Assembly (NCBI RefSeq): GCF_020531945.1
Contig: NZ_JAJATZ010000002.1
Location: 186,001 to 250,000 of the forward strand
Length of the DNA stretch: 64,000 bases
DNA from: Loktanella gaetbuli
GTDB taxonomy: Bacteria; Pseudomonadota; Alphaproteobacteria; Rhodobacterales; Rhodobacteraceae
Reading direction: 5' to 3'
Positions 1-7,476 of the stretch are shown here, one piece after another. The notes beneath the pieces are model-generated. The model was not told the DNA's origin and did no database searches. It was given only the letters and a program-made list of their open reading frames with translations. Both the position numbers and the translations under genes were made by a program. How positions within the stretch are numbered: the first letter of the stretch is position 1; the number at the start of each line of letters is the position of its first letter.

Positions 1-1
1 C

Positions 2-628
2 CGCCTTGCCTATTGGACGATGGTCGTCACGACGACCTATGCGGCCGGGTTGTGGGTGAACATCTACACTTTACATCGCTGGGCAGACCGACTGCCGCGG
101 CAGCGGCGGCTGGCCGTCATCGGCCTTGCGACGGCGACTTGCGTGTCAGTGCTGGTCTGGGTTCTGAACGGCATGTGGCTGGGGTTCTGGCCTGCCGGAA
201 CAGCCCTGGCGGTCTACCTTGCACAGGTGTTTGTCATCGCGCTGATCGTTGCAATCCTGATCGAGGCTGTCGTGCAGCGCATAATGTCCGCGACTGCGCC
301 AATGGTCGGACCATCGATCCTTGACCGCCTGCCGCTGGACAAACGCGGCACGCTTCTGGCCATGTCGGTCGAGGATCACTATGTTCGCGTGACGACCACC
401 AAGGGACAAGAGATGATCCTGATGCGCCTGTCCGATGCGATCCGCGAAACCGCCACCACGCCCGGGTTGCAGGTGCACCGGTCCCAGTGGGTCGCGACAG
501 CGGCCGTCGTGGCAGCCGACCGCAAGGGGGATGGCGCGGTCCTGACATTGGCGGACGGCACGCAGATCCCCGTCAGCCGCCGCTATGTCCCTGCGATCAA
601 GGAGGCCGGGCTGCTGCCCGCGCGCTGA
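2..628 (+). CDS. LytTR-domain membrane transcriptional regulator, 5' end cut by window edge
   Basis: The reading frame is open to the left edge, so the true start lies outside the window; the first in-frame ATG (base 20) falls inside a hydrophobic region and is unlikely to be the start. The visible N-terminal half has two or three membrane segments (around LAVIGLATATCVSVLVWVL and ALAVYLAQVFVIALIVAIL). The last ~100 residues match a LytTR DNA-binding domain: an SVEDHYVRV strand, a LRLSDAI helix, and the HRSQWVA and VSRRYVP strands. Family knowledge: LytTR domains bind DNA; when fused to a membrane region without a receiver they act as one-component regulators. The signal is unknown. The stop TGA abuts the lipB ATG (TGAATG), so the two are probably co-transcribed. 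Confidence 0.85.
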   Translation, partial: RLAYWTMVVTTTYAAGLWVNIYTLHRWADRLPRQRRLAVIGLATATCVSVLVWVLNGMWLGFWPAGTALAVYLAQVFVIALIVAILIEAVVQRIMSATAPMVGPSILDRLPLDKRGTLLAMSVEDHYVRVTTTKGQEMILMRLSDAIRETATTPGLQVHRSQWVATAAVVAADRKGDGAVLTLADGTQIPVSRRYVPAIKEAGLLPAR

Positions 629-1324
629 ATGATCGAGTGGATCACCTCACCGGGGCTGACCCCCTATCCCGACGCCCTCGCCTGGATGGAGGCGCGCGCC
701 GACGCCATCGCCGCCGGCACCGCGAACGAGGTGATCTGGCTGGTTGAACATCCGCCCCTCTATACCGCTGGCACCAGCGCCAACCCCGCCGATCTGGTCG
801 ATCCCGACCGTTTCGACGTCTTCGAGGCGCGACGTGGCGGACAATATACCTATCACGGGCCGGGGCAGCGTGTAGCCTATGTGATGCTGGACGTGTCCCG
901 CAGGGGCCGCGACGTGCGGCTGTTCGTGGCCGATCTGGAGGCTTGGATCATCGCGACCCTGGACAGGTTCAACGTCAAGGGCGAACGCCGCGCGGGCCGC
1001 GTCGGCGTCTGGGTCCAACGCCCGGACAAACCACTGACCGCCACCGGCGCGATCGCAGAGGACAAGATCGCAGCCCTGGGCATCCGCCTGCGCAAGTGGG
1101 TGTCGTTTCACGGCCTGTCGATCAATGTCGAACCCGATCTGAGTCATTTCGACGGGATCGTGCCCTGTGGCATCAGCGATCACGGGGTCACGTCGCTGGT
1201 CGACCTGGGCCTGCCTGTCACGATGGATGACGTCGACGTGGCCCTGCGTGCAAGCTTTGACCAGGTGTTCGGCATGCCGCAGGACCCCCGCCCGGTTGAT
1301 GACACGGATGCCTGCGGCGCTTGA
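629..1324 (+). CDS. lipB: Octanoyl-[ACP]:protein N-octanoyltransferase LipB
   Basis: 231 residues, normal family length. LipB moves octanoate from acyl carrier protein to the lipoyl domains of 2-oxoacid dehydrogenases and GcvH, the first step of lipoate assembly in the cytoplasm. Seen here: the signature RRGGQYTYHGPGQ, the catalytic cysteine in VPCGISDHGVTS, the conserved lysine region (AEDKIAALGIRLRKWVSFHG) and the WLVEHPPLYTAG N-terminal motif. The ATG directly follows the stop of the LytTR gene with no spacer, so translation is probably coupled. A copy of a dispersed intergenic repeat starts at its stop codon. Confidence 0.96.
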   Translation: MIEWITSPGLTPYPDALAWMEARADAIAAGTANEVIWLVEHPPLYTAGTSANPADLVDPDRFDVFEARRGGQYTYHGPGQRVAYVMLDVSRRGRDVRLFVADLEAWIIATLDRFNVKGERRAGRVGVWVQRPDKPLTATGAIAEDKIAALGIRLRKWVSFHGLSINVEPDLSHFDGIVPCGISDHGVTSLVDLGLPVTMDDVDVALRASFDQVFGMPQDPRPVDDTDACGA

Positions 1325-1345
1325 GTATTTTTGGCAAGATGATGC
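1323..1345 (-). repeat. Dispersed intergenic repeat, copy A (core only)
   Basis: Read on the minus strand this is GCATCATCTTGC, a short A-rich spacer, then AAATACTC. The same core recurs at 13407, 43664, 49985 and 57860. This copy overlaps the lipB stop and lies just past the SbtB-like gene; it lacks the GC hairpin seen after the core in the last three copies. Confidence 0.7.
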
Positions 1346-1355
1346 GCAAATCGCG

Positions 1356-1664
1356 CTAGAAACGTTCAGCTCGCAGGACCATCGCATCCGTGACGGACAC
1401 CACGCCGATGTGCCGTTCGACGACGGCAAAGGCCGCTTCGAGCAGGGCATCCAGCCGGTCCGGGCGGATCAGACAGATGAACATGACCATACCGGAACGC
1501 CCGATCTCGCCTTCGCGGGTCCAGGGGCCCGAACGGCCCGAGCCACCGCGCACGGGCACCACACTATAGCCCGTCACACCGGCAGAGCTCAGCGCCTTGG
1601 CCAGCCGCCCTTCCATCGGTTTTTCGATCACGATCTCGATGCGTTTTGCCTGATGCATGTCCAT
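1356..1664 (-). CDS. SbtB-like PII-family protein
   Basis: 102 residues with a PII-like pattern: a first strand RIEIVIEKPMEG, a helix, GVTGYSVVPVRGGSG (T-loop region), a central hydrophobic strand MVMFICLIRPDRL, and a last strand HIGVVSVTDAMVL. The gene follows the SbtA-type permease with 1 nt between stop and start. In cyanobacteria SbtB is a nucleotide-binding PII-like trimer that gates the Na+/HCO3- transporter SbtA. The family assignment rests on fold pattern plus neighbour; nucleotide ligands cannot be judged from sequence alone. An in-frame ATG two codons downstream is an alternative start. Confidence 0.75.
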   Translation of the reverse strand: MDMHQAKRIEIVIEKPMEGRLAKALSSAGVTGYSVVPVRGGSGRSGPWTREGEIGRSGMVMFICLIRPDRLDALLEAAFAVVERHIGVVSVTDAMVLRAERF

Positions 1665-1665
1665 G

Positions 1666-2643
1666 TCAGCCCCCAGTCATCATCGTGGCCATCGCCACAT
1701 AAAGTGGAATGCCCAGCGTCAGGTTGAACGGAAACGTCACCCCCAACGACAAGGTCAGATAGATGGCCGGATTGGCCTCTGGCAGGGCGACCCGCATCGC
1801 GGCCGGCACGGCGATATAGGAGGCGGAGGCCGCCAGAACCATGAGCAGGACGATCCCGCCTGCCGACAGCCCGATGGCCATGCCCATGCCCAACCCGATG
1901 ACCGATCCCACCAGCGGCATCGCGATACCGAATGCCACCGCACCCAGACCCAGCACACCGCGCGACTGGCGCAGCCCCCGCCCCGCGACCAGCCCCATGT
2001 CCAGCAGGAACAGGCACAGCACGCCCTTGAACGGCGACACGATGAATGGCGCGATTTCGGCAAGACCAGCCTCGCCCGTGACCATGCCGATGACGAAGCT
2101 GCCGACCAGCAGGACGATGGACCCATTGAGCAGGATTTCCCGCATCAATCCCGGCTCCATCCGGCCGGCCGTGCCGCTGCGCGCCACCAGCCAGAGTGCG
2201 GACAGGATCGCGGGGGCTTCCATCGCGGCGGCGACGGCCACCATATAGCCCTCGGCATCGATGGCCCGCCCCTCGAGCACGGAGGTCGCAGCCACGAATG
2301 TCACGATGCTGATCGATCCATAATGCGCGGCGACCGCAGCTGCATCCAGGCCCGACAGGCCCGTGAGCACCCGCAACAGCGCGAATGCGATGAATGGCAG
2401 ACCAAACGACAGCACGATGCCCGCGCCCACCGCCAGCAACAGGGTGGCGTCGATCCCGTGTGCTGCAACCGAGGCGCCGCCCTTGAACCCGATGGCGAAC
2501 AGCAAATAAATCGACATGCCCTTGGCCACGGCCTCGGGGATGGACAGATCCGACCGCGCCATTGCGGCAGCAAGGCCCAGCGCAAACGACAAGATGATCG
2601 GTGAAATCAGGTTCGCGCCGGCGAGCGACAGGATTTCGGACAT
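1666..2643 (-). CDS. Sodium-dependent bicarbonate transport family permease (SbtA/DUF897)
   Basis: 325 residues, almost wholly hydrophobic, with about ten membrane segments. It has the two inverted halves typical of SbtA: an N-terminal half beginning ANLISPIILSFALGLAAA and a second half beginning LNGSIVLLVGSFVIGMV, with the motifs GFKGG and HYGSISIVTF. The start ATG at 2643 is chosen because it is preceded by AAGAGG and opens the conserved N-terminus; upstream codons in frame are not membrane-like. Role: probable Na+/HCO3- symport or uptake of another small anion across the inner membrane, controlled by the adjacent PII-like protein. Substrate is inferred from family, not shown. Confidence 0.87.
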   Translation of the reverse strand: MSEILSLAGANLISPIILSFALGLAAAMARSDLSIPEAVAKGMSIYLLFAIGFKGGASVAAHGIDATLLLAVGAGIVLSFGLPFIAFALLRVLTGLSGLDAAAVAAHYGSISIVTFVAATSVLEGRAIDAEGYMVAVAAAMEAPAILSALWLVARSGTAGRMEPGLMREILLNGSIVLLVGSFVIGMVTGEAGLAEIAPFIVSPFKGVLCLFLLDMGLVAGRGLRQSRGVLGLGAVAFGIAMPLVGSVIGLGMGMAIGLSAGGIVLLMVLAASASYIAVPAAMRVALPEANPAIYLTLSLGVTFPFNLTLGIPLYVAMATMMTGG

Positions 2644-2873
2644 GGCTGGCCTCTTGCTGCGAACTTGTCCTGCTTTGATACCACAGCGTTCCGGACCTGC
2701 AATCCCGACAGCCCATGCAACCTTGGCCTCCGCGCCTGCGCCAATTTTACCCAGCCGGGCATGTACATCCAACATTGCCCCCAGCGCGCCGGTTCTTTAG
2801 AACGCGGGCAAAGGACGATGCGTTTTTGTCGACTCGTGCCGTCCGATCTGTAGCCAACGCGAGGGAGAGCCAC

Positions 2874-4547
2874 ATGGCAGACGCCGCCATCCACGGCCAT
2901 GACCACGAAGACAACCGGGGGTTCTTTACCCGGTGGTTCATGTCCACCAACCACAAAGACATCGGGATCCTGTACCTGTTTACAGCCGGTCTCGTCGGCT
3001 TCATCTCGGTGGCTTTCACCGTATTCATGCGGATCGAGCTCATGGAGCCCGGTGTCCAGCATATGTGCATGGAAGGCGCGCGCCTGTTCACGGACGCCGC
3101 ATCCGAATGTACGCCCAACGGCCACTTGTGGAACGTGCTGATCACGTATCACGGCATCCTGATGATGTTCTTTGTTGTGATCCCGGCCCTGTTCGGCGGT
3201 TTCGGCAACTATTTCATGCCGTTGCAGATCGGTGCGCCGGATATGGCGTTCCCGCGGATGAACAACCTGTCTTACTGGATGTTTGTTGCCGGTTCCGCAC
3301 TGGGCGTCGCATCCATGATCGCACCCGGCGGCAACGGCCAGCTGGGCTCTGGTGTGGGCTGGGTCATGTATCCGCCGCTGTCCACATCCGAGGGCGGTCT
3401 GTCCATGGACCTCGCAATCTTTGCCGTCCACCTGTCGGGTGTGTCGTCGATCCTGGGTGCCATCAACATCATCACGACCTTCCTGAACATGCGTGCCCCC
3501 GGCATGACCATGCACAAGGTACCGCTGTTCGCCTGGTCGATCTTTGTCACCGCATGGCTGATCCTGCTGGCGCTGCCGGTTCTGGCCGGTGCCATCACGA
3601 TGCTGCTGATGGACCGCAACTTTGGCACCACGTTCTTTCAGCCGTCGGGCGGTGGTGACCCGGTTCTGTACCAGCACATCCTGTGGTTCTTTGGTCACCC
3701 CGAGGTCTACATCATCATCATCCCCGCGTTCGGCATCATCAGCCACATCATCGCGACCTTCTCGAAAAAACCGATCTTTGGCTACCTGCCGATGGTTTAC
3801 GCAATGGTGGCAATCGGTGTTCTGGGCTTTGTCGTCTGGGCACACCATATGTACACCGTGGGCATGTCGCTGACGCAGCAGTCCTATTTCATGATGGCGA
3901 CGATGGTCATCGCGGTGCCCACCGGGGTCAAGATCTTCTCGTGGATTGCGACCATGTGGGGCGGTTCGGTCGAGTTCAAGACACCGATGCTCTGGGCCAT
4001 GGGCTTCTTGTTCCTGTTCACCGTGGGTGGTGTGACCGGTATCGTGCTCAGCCAGGCTGGCATCGACCGCGTCTATCACGACACCTACTACGTCGTGGCA
4101 CACTTCCACTACGTGATGTCGCTGGGCGCCGTGTTCGGCATCTTTGCGGGGATCTACTTCTACTTCCCCAAGATGTCCGGCAAGATGTATCCCGAATGGG
4201 CTGGCAAGCTGCACTTCTGGGCGATGTTCATCGGTGCGAACATCACCTTCTTCCCGCAGCACTTCCTGGGCCGTCAGGGCATGCCCCGTCGCTACATCGA
4301 CTACCCAGAGGCCTTTGCGACATGGAACTACGTGTCGTCCTGGGGTGCGTTCCTGTCGTTCGCTTCGTTCCTGTTCTTCATCGGCGTGATCTTCTACTCG
4401 CTGATCTGGGGCCGCAAATGCACCGAAGCGAACCCGTGGAACGAATATGCAGATACGCTGGAATGGACACTGCCGTCCCCGCCGCCCGAGCATACGTTCG
4501 AAACTCTGCCCAAGCAGAGCGAGTGGGACAAATCCCCGGCGCACTAA
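2874..4547 (+). CDS. ctaD: Cytochrome c oxidase subunit I (aa3-type)
   Basis: 557 residues, the usual size. This inner-membrane subunit carries haem a, haem a3 and CuB and reduces O2 while pumping protons. Visible marks: STNHKDIGILY near the N-terminus, YHGILMMFF (haem a His), GHPEVYIIIIPAFG (CuB His-Tyr crosslink), WAHHMYTVG (two CuB histidines) and YYVVAHFHYVMSLGA (haem a3 and a His). Twelve membrane segments fit. The start ATG at 2874 is preceded by GAGGGAGAG and opens the conserved N-terminus; the frame extends further upstream but that part is not conserved-looking. It appears to be transcribed alone, because a strong terminator follows. The other ctaC/B/G/E genes are not in the window. 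Confidence 0.98.
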   Translation: MADAAIHGHDHEDNRGFFTRWFMSTNHKDIGILYLFTAGLVGFISVAFTVFMRIELMEPGVQHMCMEGARLFTDAASECTPNGHLWNVLITYHGILMMFFVVIPALFGGFGNYFMPLQIGAPDMAFPRMNNLSYWMFVAGSALGVASMIAPGGNGQLGSGVGWVMYPPLSTSEGGLSMDLAIFAVHLSGVSSILGAINIITTFLNMRAPGMTMHKVPLFAWSIFVTAWLILLALPVLAGAITMLLMDRNFGTTFFQPSGGGDPVLYQHILWFFGHPEVYIIIIPAFGIISHIIATFSKKPIFGYLPMVYAMVAIGVLGFVVWAHHMYTVGMSLTQQSYFMMATMVIAVPTGVKIFSWIATMWGGSVEFKTPMLWAMGFLFLFTVGGVTGIVLSQAGIDRVYHDTYYVVAHFHYVMSLGAVFGIFAGIYFYFPKMSGKMYPEWAGKLHFWAMFIGANITFFPQHFLGRQGMPRRYIDYPEAFATWNYVSSWGAFLSFASFLFFIGVIFYSLIWGRKCTEANPWNEYADTLEWTLPSPPPEHTFETLPKQSEWDKSPAH

Positions 4548-4566
4548 ACGCCACGGCTTACAAGCA

Positions 4567-4595
4567 AAAGGCCCCGGTTTTCCGGGGCCTTTTTC
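4567..4595 (+). terminator. Rho-independent terminator of ctaD
   Basis: Perfect stem AAGGCCCCGG / CCGGGGCCTT with a 2-4 base T-rich loop followed by a run of T, 20 bases after the ctaD stop. The A run before the stem may let it work in both directions, which would also end transcription of the minus-strand GNAT remnant. Confidence 0.9.
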
Positions 4596-4599
4596 GTTC

Positions 4600-5004
4600 A
4601 TGCGGTCATGAACACGGCGCGCTCGCGCGTTATCCTCGACAGTGATCCAGCACAGCACAAAATGGCCTGATGCGCGGGCCGGATCCGCCGGATGCCCGGT
4701 CAGGGCATCCGCGACGCCCTGCCCGCGCGCGGCAGGGTCGACGAACAGATCATCCTGGAACAGCCCCGTCCTGGCCGACAGCGGTCGGGCAAACGAACGC
4801 ACATGCGCAAGACCGCAGATCTCTCCTTCCGATACACCACAACATGGCCTGCGACCACGTGCCCGGGATCCGTCAACCAGGTCCAGACCCTGTCGCGCAT
4901 GTCGGGTGTCTGATCGATCGCATAGGGGACGCAGCATACCCGCGGTACACGGCGTCCCGGGCCCTGCGGTCCTGCGCCGCCAGCCGTCTGATTTCGATAT
5001 GCAT
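4600..5004 (-). pseudogene. GNAT acetyltransferase remnant, broken by at least two frameshifts
   Basis: Read right to left, a GNAT protein is recoverable only by changing frame. The first part begins MHIEIRRLAAQDRRA at 5004. The middle, VPYAIDQTPDMRDRVWTWL, needs a shift near 4930. The last part, EGEICGLAHVRSFARPLSA, then LFQDDLFVDPAARGQGVADA (acetyl-CoA loop R-G-Q-G-V) and ITVEDNARARRVHDRM, needs another near 4840. The C-terminus is lost into the ctaD terminator. No single frame covers the domain, so it is either a decayed gene or carries sequencing errors. Two independent shifts plus a missing tail favour decay. Confidence 0.8.
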
Positions 5005-5084
5005 GTCACACGCTCGCTGCGCCAATATCCAGCGCGACCAAACCGCGCATTGGTCATGCGCGCAAGCCGCTCTAAAACTCACAC

Positions 5085-5573
5085 ATGCCCTATGAATGGT
5101 CTTCACCCCCGCCGCATGATCAGCCCCAATGGTCACTGTCGCTCTGGCCGTATCGGTCGCTCTTGCGGCGCGATTTCGTTCTGTTCATGGGGGGAACGGC
5201 GACGCTGATTGCCCTGCCCTTGCTGGTCGTGCTGGGCTCTGCCGTCCTGTGGGGACTGCTGCCATTCTTCATCCTGGCCTTCAGCGGGCTGTGGTTTGCG
5301 TTGAACGCCAGCTATCGCCGTGGTGCGGTGCTCGAGGAACTGACCGTCGACGACCAGACAGCACATCTGACACGTCACAACCCGCGCGGTCCGCGTCAGG
5401 ACTGGGAGGCCAACCGCTATTGGGTCAGCGTCCATCTGCACCCCAAGGGTGGTCCGGTCGAAAACTACATCACTCTGCGGGGCGGCGACCGCGAGGTCGA
5501 GATCGGGTCATTCCTTGATGCAAGCGAACGGCTCGCCCTTTACGACGATCTCAAACGCGCAATGCGCGGCTGA
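5085..5573 (+). CDS. DUF2244 family integral membrane protein
   Basis: 162 residues. A proline-rich start is followed by two adjacent membrane segments (about residues 33-52 and 54-72: FVLFMGGTATLIALPLLVVL and WGLLPFFILAFSGLWFAL), then a soluble domain of short strands (ELTVDDQTAHLTRHNPRG, RYWVSVHLHP, REVEIGSFLDASER). This matches the DUF2244 pattern of alphaproteobacteria; no enzymatic residues are recognised. It is the next intact gene after ctaD, but a terminator and a pseudogene lie between, so shared function with the oxidase is only suggested by position. Confidence 0.82.
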   Translation: MPYEWSSPPPHDQPQWSLSLWPYRSLLRRDFVLFMGGTATLIALPLLVVLGSAVLWGLLPFFILAFSGLWFALNASYRRGAVLEELTVDDQTAHLTRHNPRGPRQDWEANRYWVSVHLHPKGGPVENYITLRGGDREVEIGSFLDASERLALYDDLKRAMRG

Positions 5574-5591
5574 CTTCTTCTGGTTGAAAAT

Positions 5592-5645
5592 ATCCGGGGT
5601 CCGGGGCGAAGCCCCGAAAAGGGGTGGGCGGGCGGGCCCGCCCCC
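5592..5645. repeat. Double GC hairpin between convergent genes
   Basis: Two inverted repeats sit back to back: CCGGGGC-GAA-GCCCCG and then GGGCGGGC-GGGCCCGCCC. They lie between the stop of the DUF2244 gene (+) and the stop of the YqeY-like gene (-), so they probably act as a bidirectional transcription barrier, though neither is followed by a good T run. Confidence 0.6.
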
Positions 5646-5647
5646 CT

Positions 5648-6112
5648 TCAACCCAGCTTGGACTTGACCATCGGGCCGACGCGGCCGAAATCCATCTGGC
5701 CCATGTACTTGCCCTTGAGGACCGCCATGACACGGCCCATGTCGCGGATGCTGTCGGCATCGGCCTCGACAATCGCCGCGTCCACCGCCGCTTCGGTTTC
5801 GGCATCGTCCAGCTGGCGCGGCAGGAAATCCTCGATGACCCTGACTTCGGCCAGCTCCTTCTCGGCTAGTTCCAGTCGCCCGCCTTCCTCATAGGCGCGC
5901 GCACTTTCCTGTCGCTGCTTGACCATGCGCCCCAGGATCGCCAGCACCTCGTCGGTACCGACGGTGGCCCCTTCCTCGGCACCCGTGCCACGCAGCGCGA
6001 TATCGCGATCCTTGATCGCGGCGTTGATCAGACGCAGCGTCGAGAGCCGGTCGGCTTCCTTTGATTTCATCGCGTCCTTCAAGGCCGCCGTCAGCCGCTG
6101 TCGCACATCCAT
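5648..6112 (-). CDS. GatB/YqeY domain-containing protein
   Basis: 154 residues, typical for YqeY. It starts MDVRQRLTAALKDAMKSKEA with the conserved LRLINAAIKDRDIALRG stretch, then ILGRMVKQRQESARAYEEGG and FLPRQLDDAE, and ends MGRVMAVLKGKYMGQMDFG, which are hallmark YqeY positions. The YqeY fold resembles the tail domain of GatB (tRNA-dependent amidotransferase); its own job is unsettled. ATG at 6112 is preceded by AAGGAC. It is divergent from carA, the neighbour order common in alphaproteobacteria. Confidence 0.93.
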   Translation of the reverse strand: MDVRQRLTAALKDAMKSKEADRLSTLRLINAAIKDRDIALRGTGAEEGATVGTDEVLAILGRMVKQRQESARAYEEGGRLELAEKELAEVRVIEDFLPRQLDDAETEAAVDAAIVEADADSIRDMGRVMAVLKGKYMGQMDFGRVGPMVKSKLG

Positions 6113-6259
6113 GAACTTGTCCTTGTGGTCCTGAAAACATGGGCGCAATCTATGCGGCCCGCCCGACCGGCACAAGCGGCCCCGCGGCCCTTGACCCGCA
6201 CCACCGCCCCCATTAGGACACGTTGAATTTGTCGCAATGCCTGCACAAGGACGCACCCC

Positions 6260-7414
6260 ATGACCGATAGACCCACCGCCTGCCTCGCCCTCGCTGACGG
6301 GACCGTGTTTTACGGACGTGGGTTCGGTGCGACCGGCCAGACCACTGCGGAATTGTGCTTCAACACCGCGATGACCGGCTATCAGGAAATCATGACGGAC
6401 CCCTCCTATGCCGGTCAGGTCGTGACATTCACCTTTCCGCATATCGGCAACACGGGCGTGAACGACGAGGACGACGAGACCTCGGACCCGGTGGCCTCTG
6501 GCATGGTTGTCAAATGGGACCCGACAGAGCCGTCGAACTGGCGCACCACGGACACGTTGGGGGCCTGGCTGACAAAGCGGGGCCGCATCGGCATGGGTGG
6601 TGTCGACACGCGGCGGTTGACCCGCGCAATCCGCCAGCAAGGCGCACCGCACGTGGCCCTCGCCCACGACCCCGACGGCAATTTCGATGTTGCAGCCCTC
6701 GTTGCCGCCGCACGCGGTTTTGCCGGCCTTGTGGGTCTTGATCTGGCAAAGGATGTCACCTGCGCACAGTCCTATACCTGGGACGAGATGCGATGGGCCT
6801 GGCCTGACGGCTACAGCCGCCAGACCGCCGCCCGGCACAAGGTCGTGGCCGTCGATTACGGTGCGAAACGCAACATCCTGCGGTGCCTTGCTTCGGCGGG
6901 CTGCGATGTGACCGTGTTGCCTGCCACCGCCACCGCCGAGGATATTCTGGCCCTCAACCCCGATGGCGTCTTCTTGTCCAACGGCCCAGGCGACCCGGCC
7001 GCAACCGGCGCATATGCCGTTCCCGCGATCAAGGGCGTGCTGGAACATCAGGATATTCCGGTGTTTGGCATCTGCCTCGGACACCAGATGCTGGCGCTTG
7101 CACTGGGAGCACAGACGATCAAGATGAACCACGGCCATCACGGTGCCAACCACCCGGTCAAGGATACCGAGACCGGAAAGGTGGAAATCACCTCGATGAA
7201 CCACGGTTTCACCGTCGACAGCCAGACCCTGCCCGAAGGCGTTCACGAGACGCATATCAGCCTGTTTGACGGGTCGAACTGCGGCATCCGTCTGGCCGAC
7301 CGGCCCGTGTTCAGCGTGCAATACCACCCGGAGGCCAGCCCCGGTCCGATGGACAGTTATTATCTGTTCGAACGCTTTGCCGCCGCGATGGACGACCGCA
7401 AGGCTGCAAACTGA
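6260..7414 (+). CDS. carA: Carbamoyl-phosphate synthase small subunit (glutaminase)
   Basis: 384 residues. CarA hydrolyses glutamine and passes ammonia to CarB for carbamoyl phosphate, feeding arginine and pyrimidine synthesis. The N-terminal domain carries FNTAMTGYQEIMTDPSYAGQ; the C-terminal class I glutamine amidotransferase domain shows VDYGAKRNILR, LSNGPGDPAA, the nucleophile cysteine in FGICLGHQMLALALG and the His/Glu pair in QYHPEASPGP. All catalytic residues are present. carB is not adjacent. The next gene downstream has its own CtrA-type promoter region, so it is probably not part of the same transcript. Confidence 0.98.
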   Translation: MTDRPTACLALADGTVFYGRGFGATGQTTAELCFNTAMTGYQEIMTDPSYAGQVVTFTFPHIGNTGVNDEDDETSDPVASGMVVKWDPTEPSNWRTTDTLGAWLTKRGRIGMGGVDTRRLTRAIRQQGAPHVALAHDPDGNFDVAALVAAARGFAGLVGLDLAKDVTCAQSYTWDEMRWAWPDGYSRQTAARHKVVAVDYGAKRNILRCLASAGCDVTVLPATATAEDILALNPDGVFLSNGPGDPAATGAYAVPAIKGVLEHQDIPVFGICLGHQMLALALGAQTIKMNHGHHGANHPVKDTETGKVEITSMNHGFTVDSQTLPEGVHETHISLFDGSNCGIRLADRPVFSVQYHPEASPGPMDSYYLFERFAAAMDDRKAAN

Positions 7415-7420
7415 GATCGG

Positions 7421-7446
7421 TTAAGGATTCGTTAACGTCTGTTAAC
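7421..7446 (+). promoter_or_regulatory. CtrA-type operator (TTAA-N7-TTAAC) with an extra TTAAC
   Basis: TTAA (7421-7424), seven bases, TTAAC (7432-7436) exactly matches the alphaproteobacterial CtrA consensus TTAA-N7-TTAAC. A further TTAAC lies at 7442-7446. The box is 38-54 bases upstream of the preferred glycosyltransferase start. CtrA in roseobacters controls motility, cyclic-di-GMP metabolism and gene transfer agents. Binding is inferred from the exact consensus match and location in a 36-base intergenic gap. Confidence 0.7.
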
Positions 7447-7450
7447 GAAA

Positions 7451-7476
7451 ATGATCCCGCGCGATGGCGGGATCAT
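7451..7476. repeat. 10-bp perfect inverted repeat spanning the glycosyltransferase start
   Basis: Arms ATGATCCCGC (7451-7460) and GCGGGATCAT (7467-7476) with a 6-base loop. Both possible ATG start codons of the glycosyltransferase (7451 and 7475) are inside or at the edge of the arms, so the hairpin could hide the start from ribosomes. It lacks a T run, so it is a poor terminator candidate. Confidence 0.6.

Noticed and set aside
2607..5057. 816-codon open frame on the minus strand opposite ctaD
   Set aside because: Low-complexity His/Arg/Asp-rich product and full overlap with ctaD, whose every motif is intact. Long antisense frames are common in GC-rich DNA. Only its first part (4600-5004) has GNAT-like text, treated as a pseudogene.
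7451..7476. Hairpin as carA terminator
   Set aside because: Stem is good but no T run follows and it covers the next gene's start codons; translational effect is likelier.
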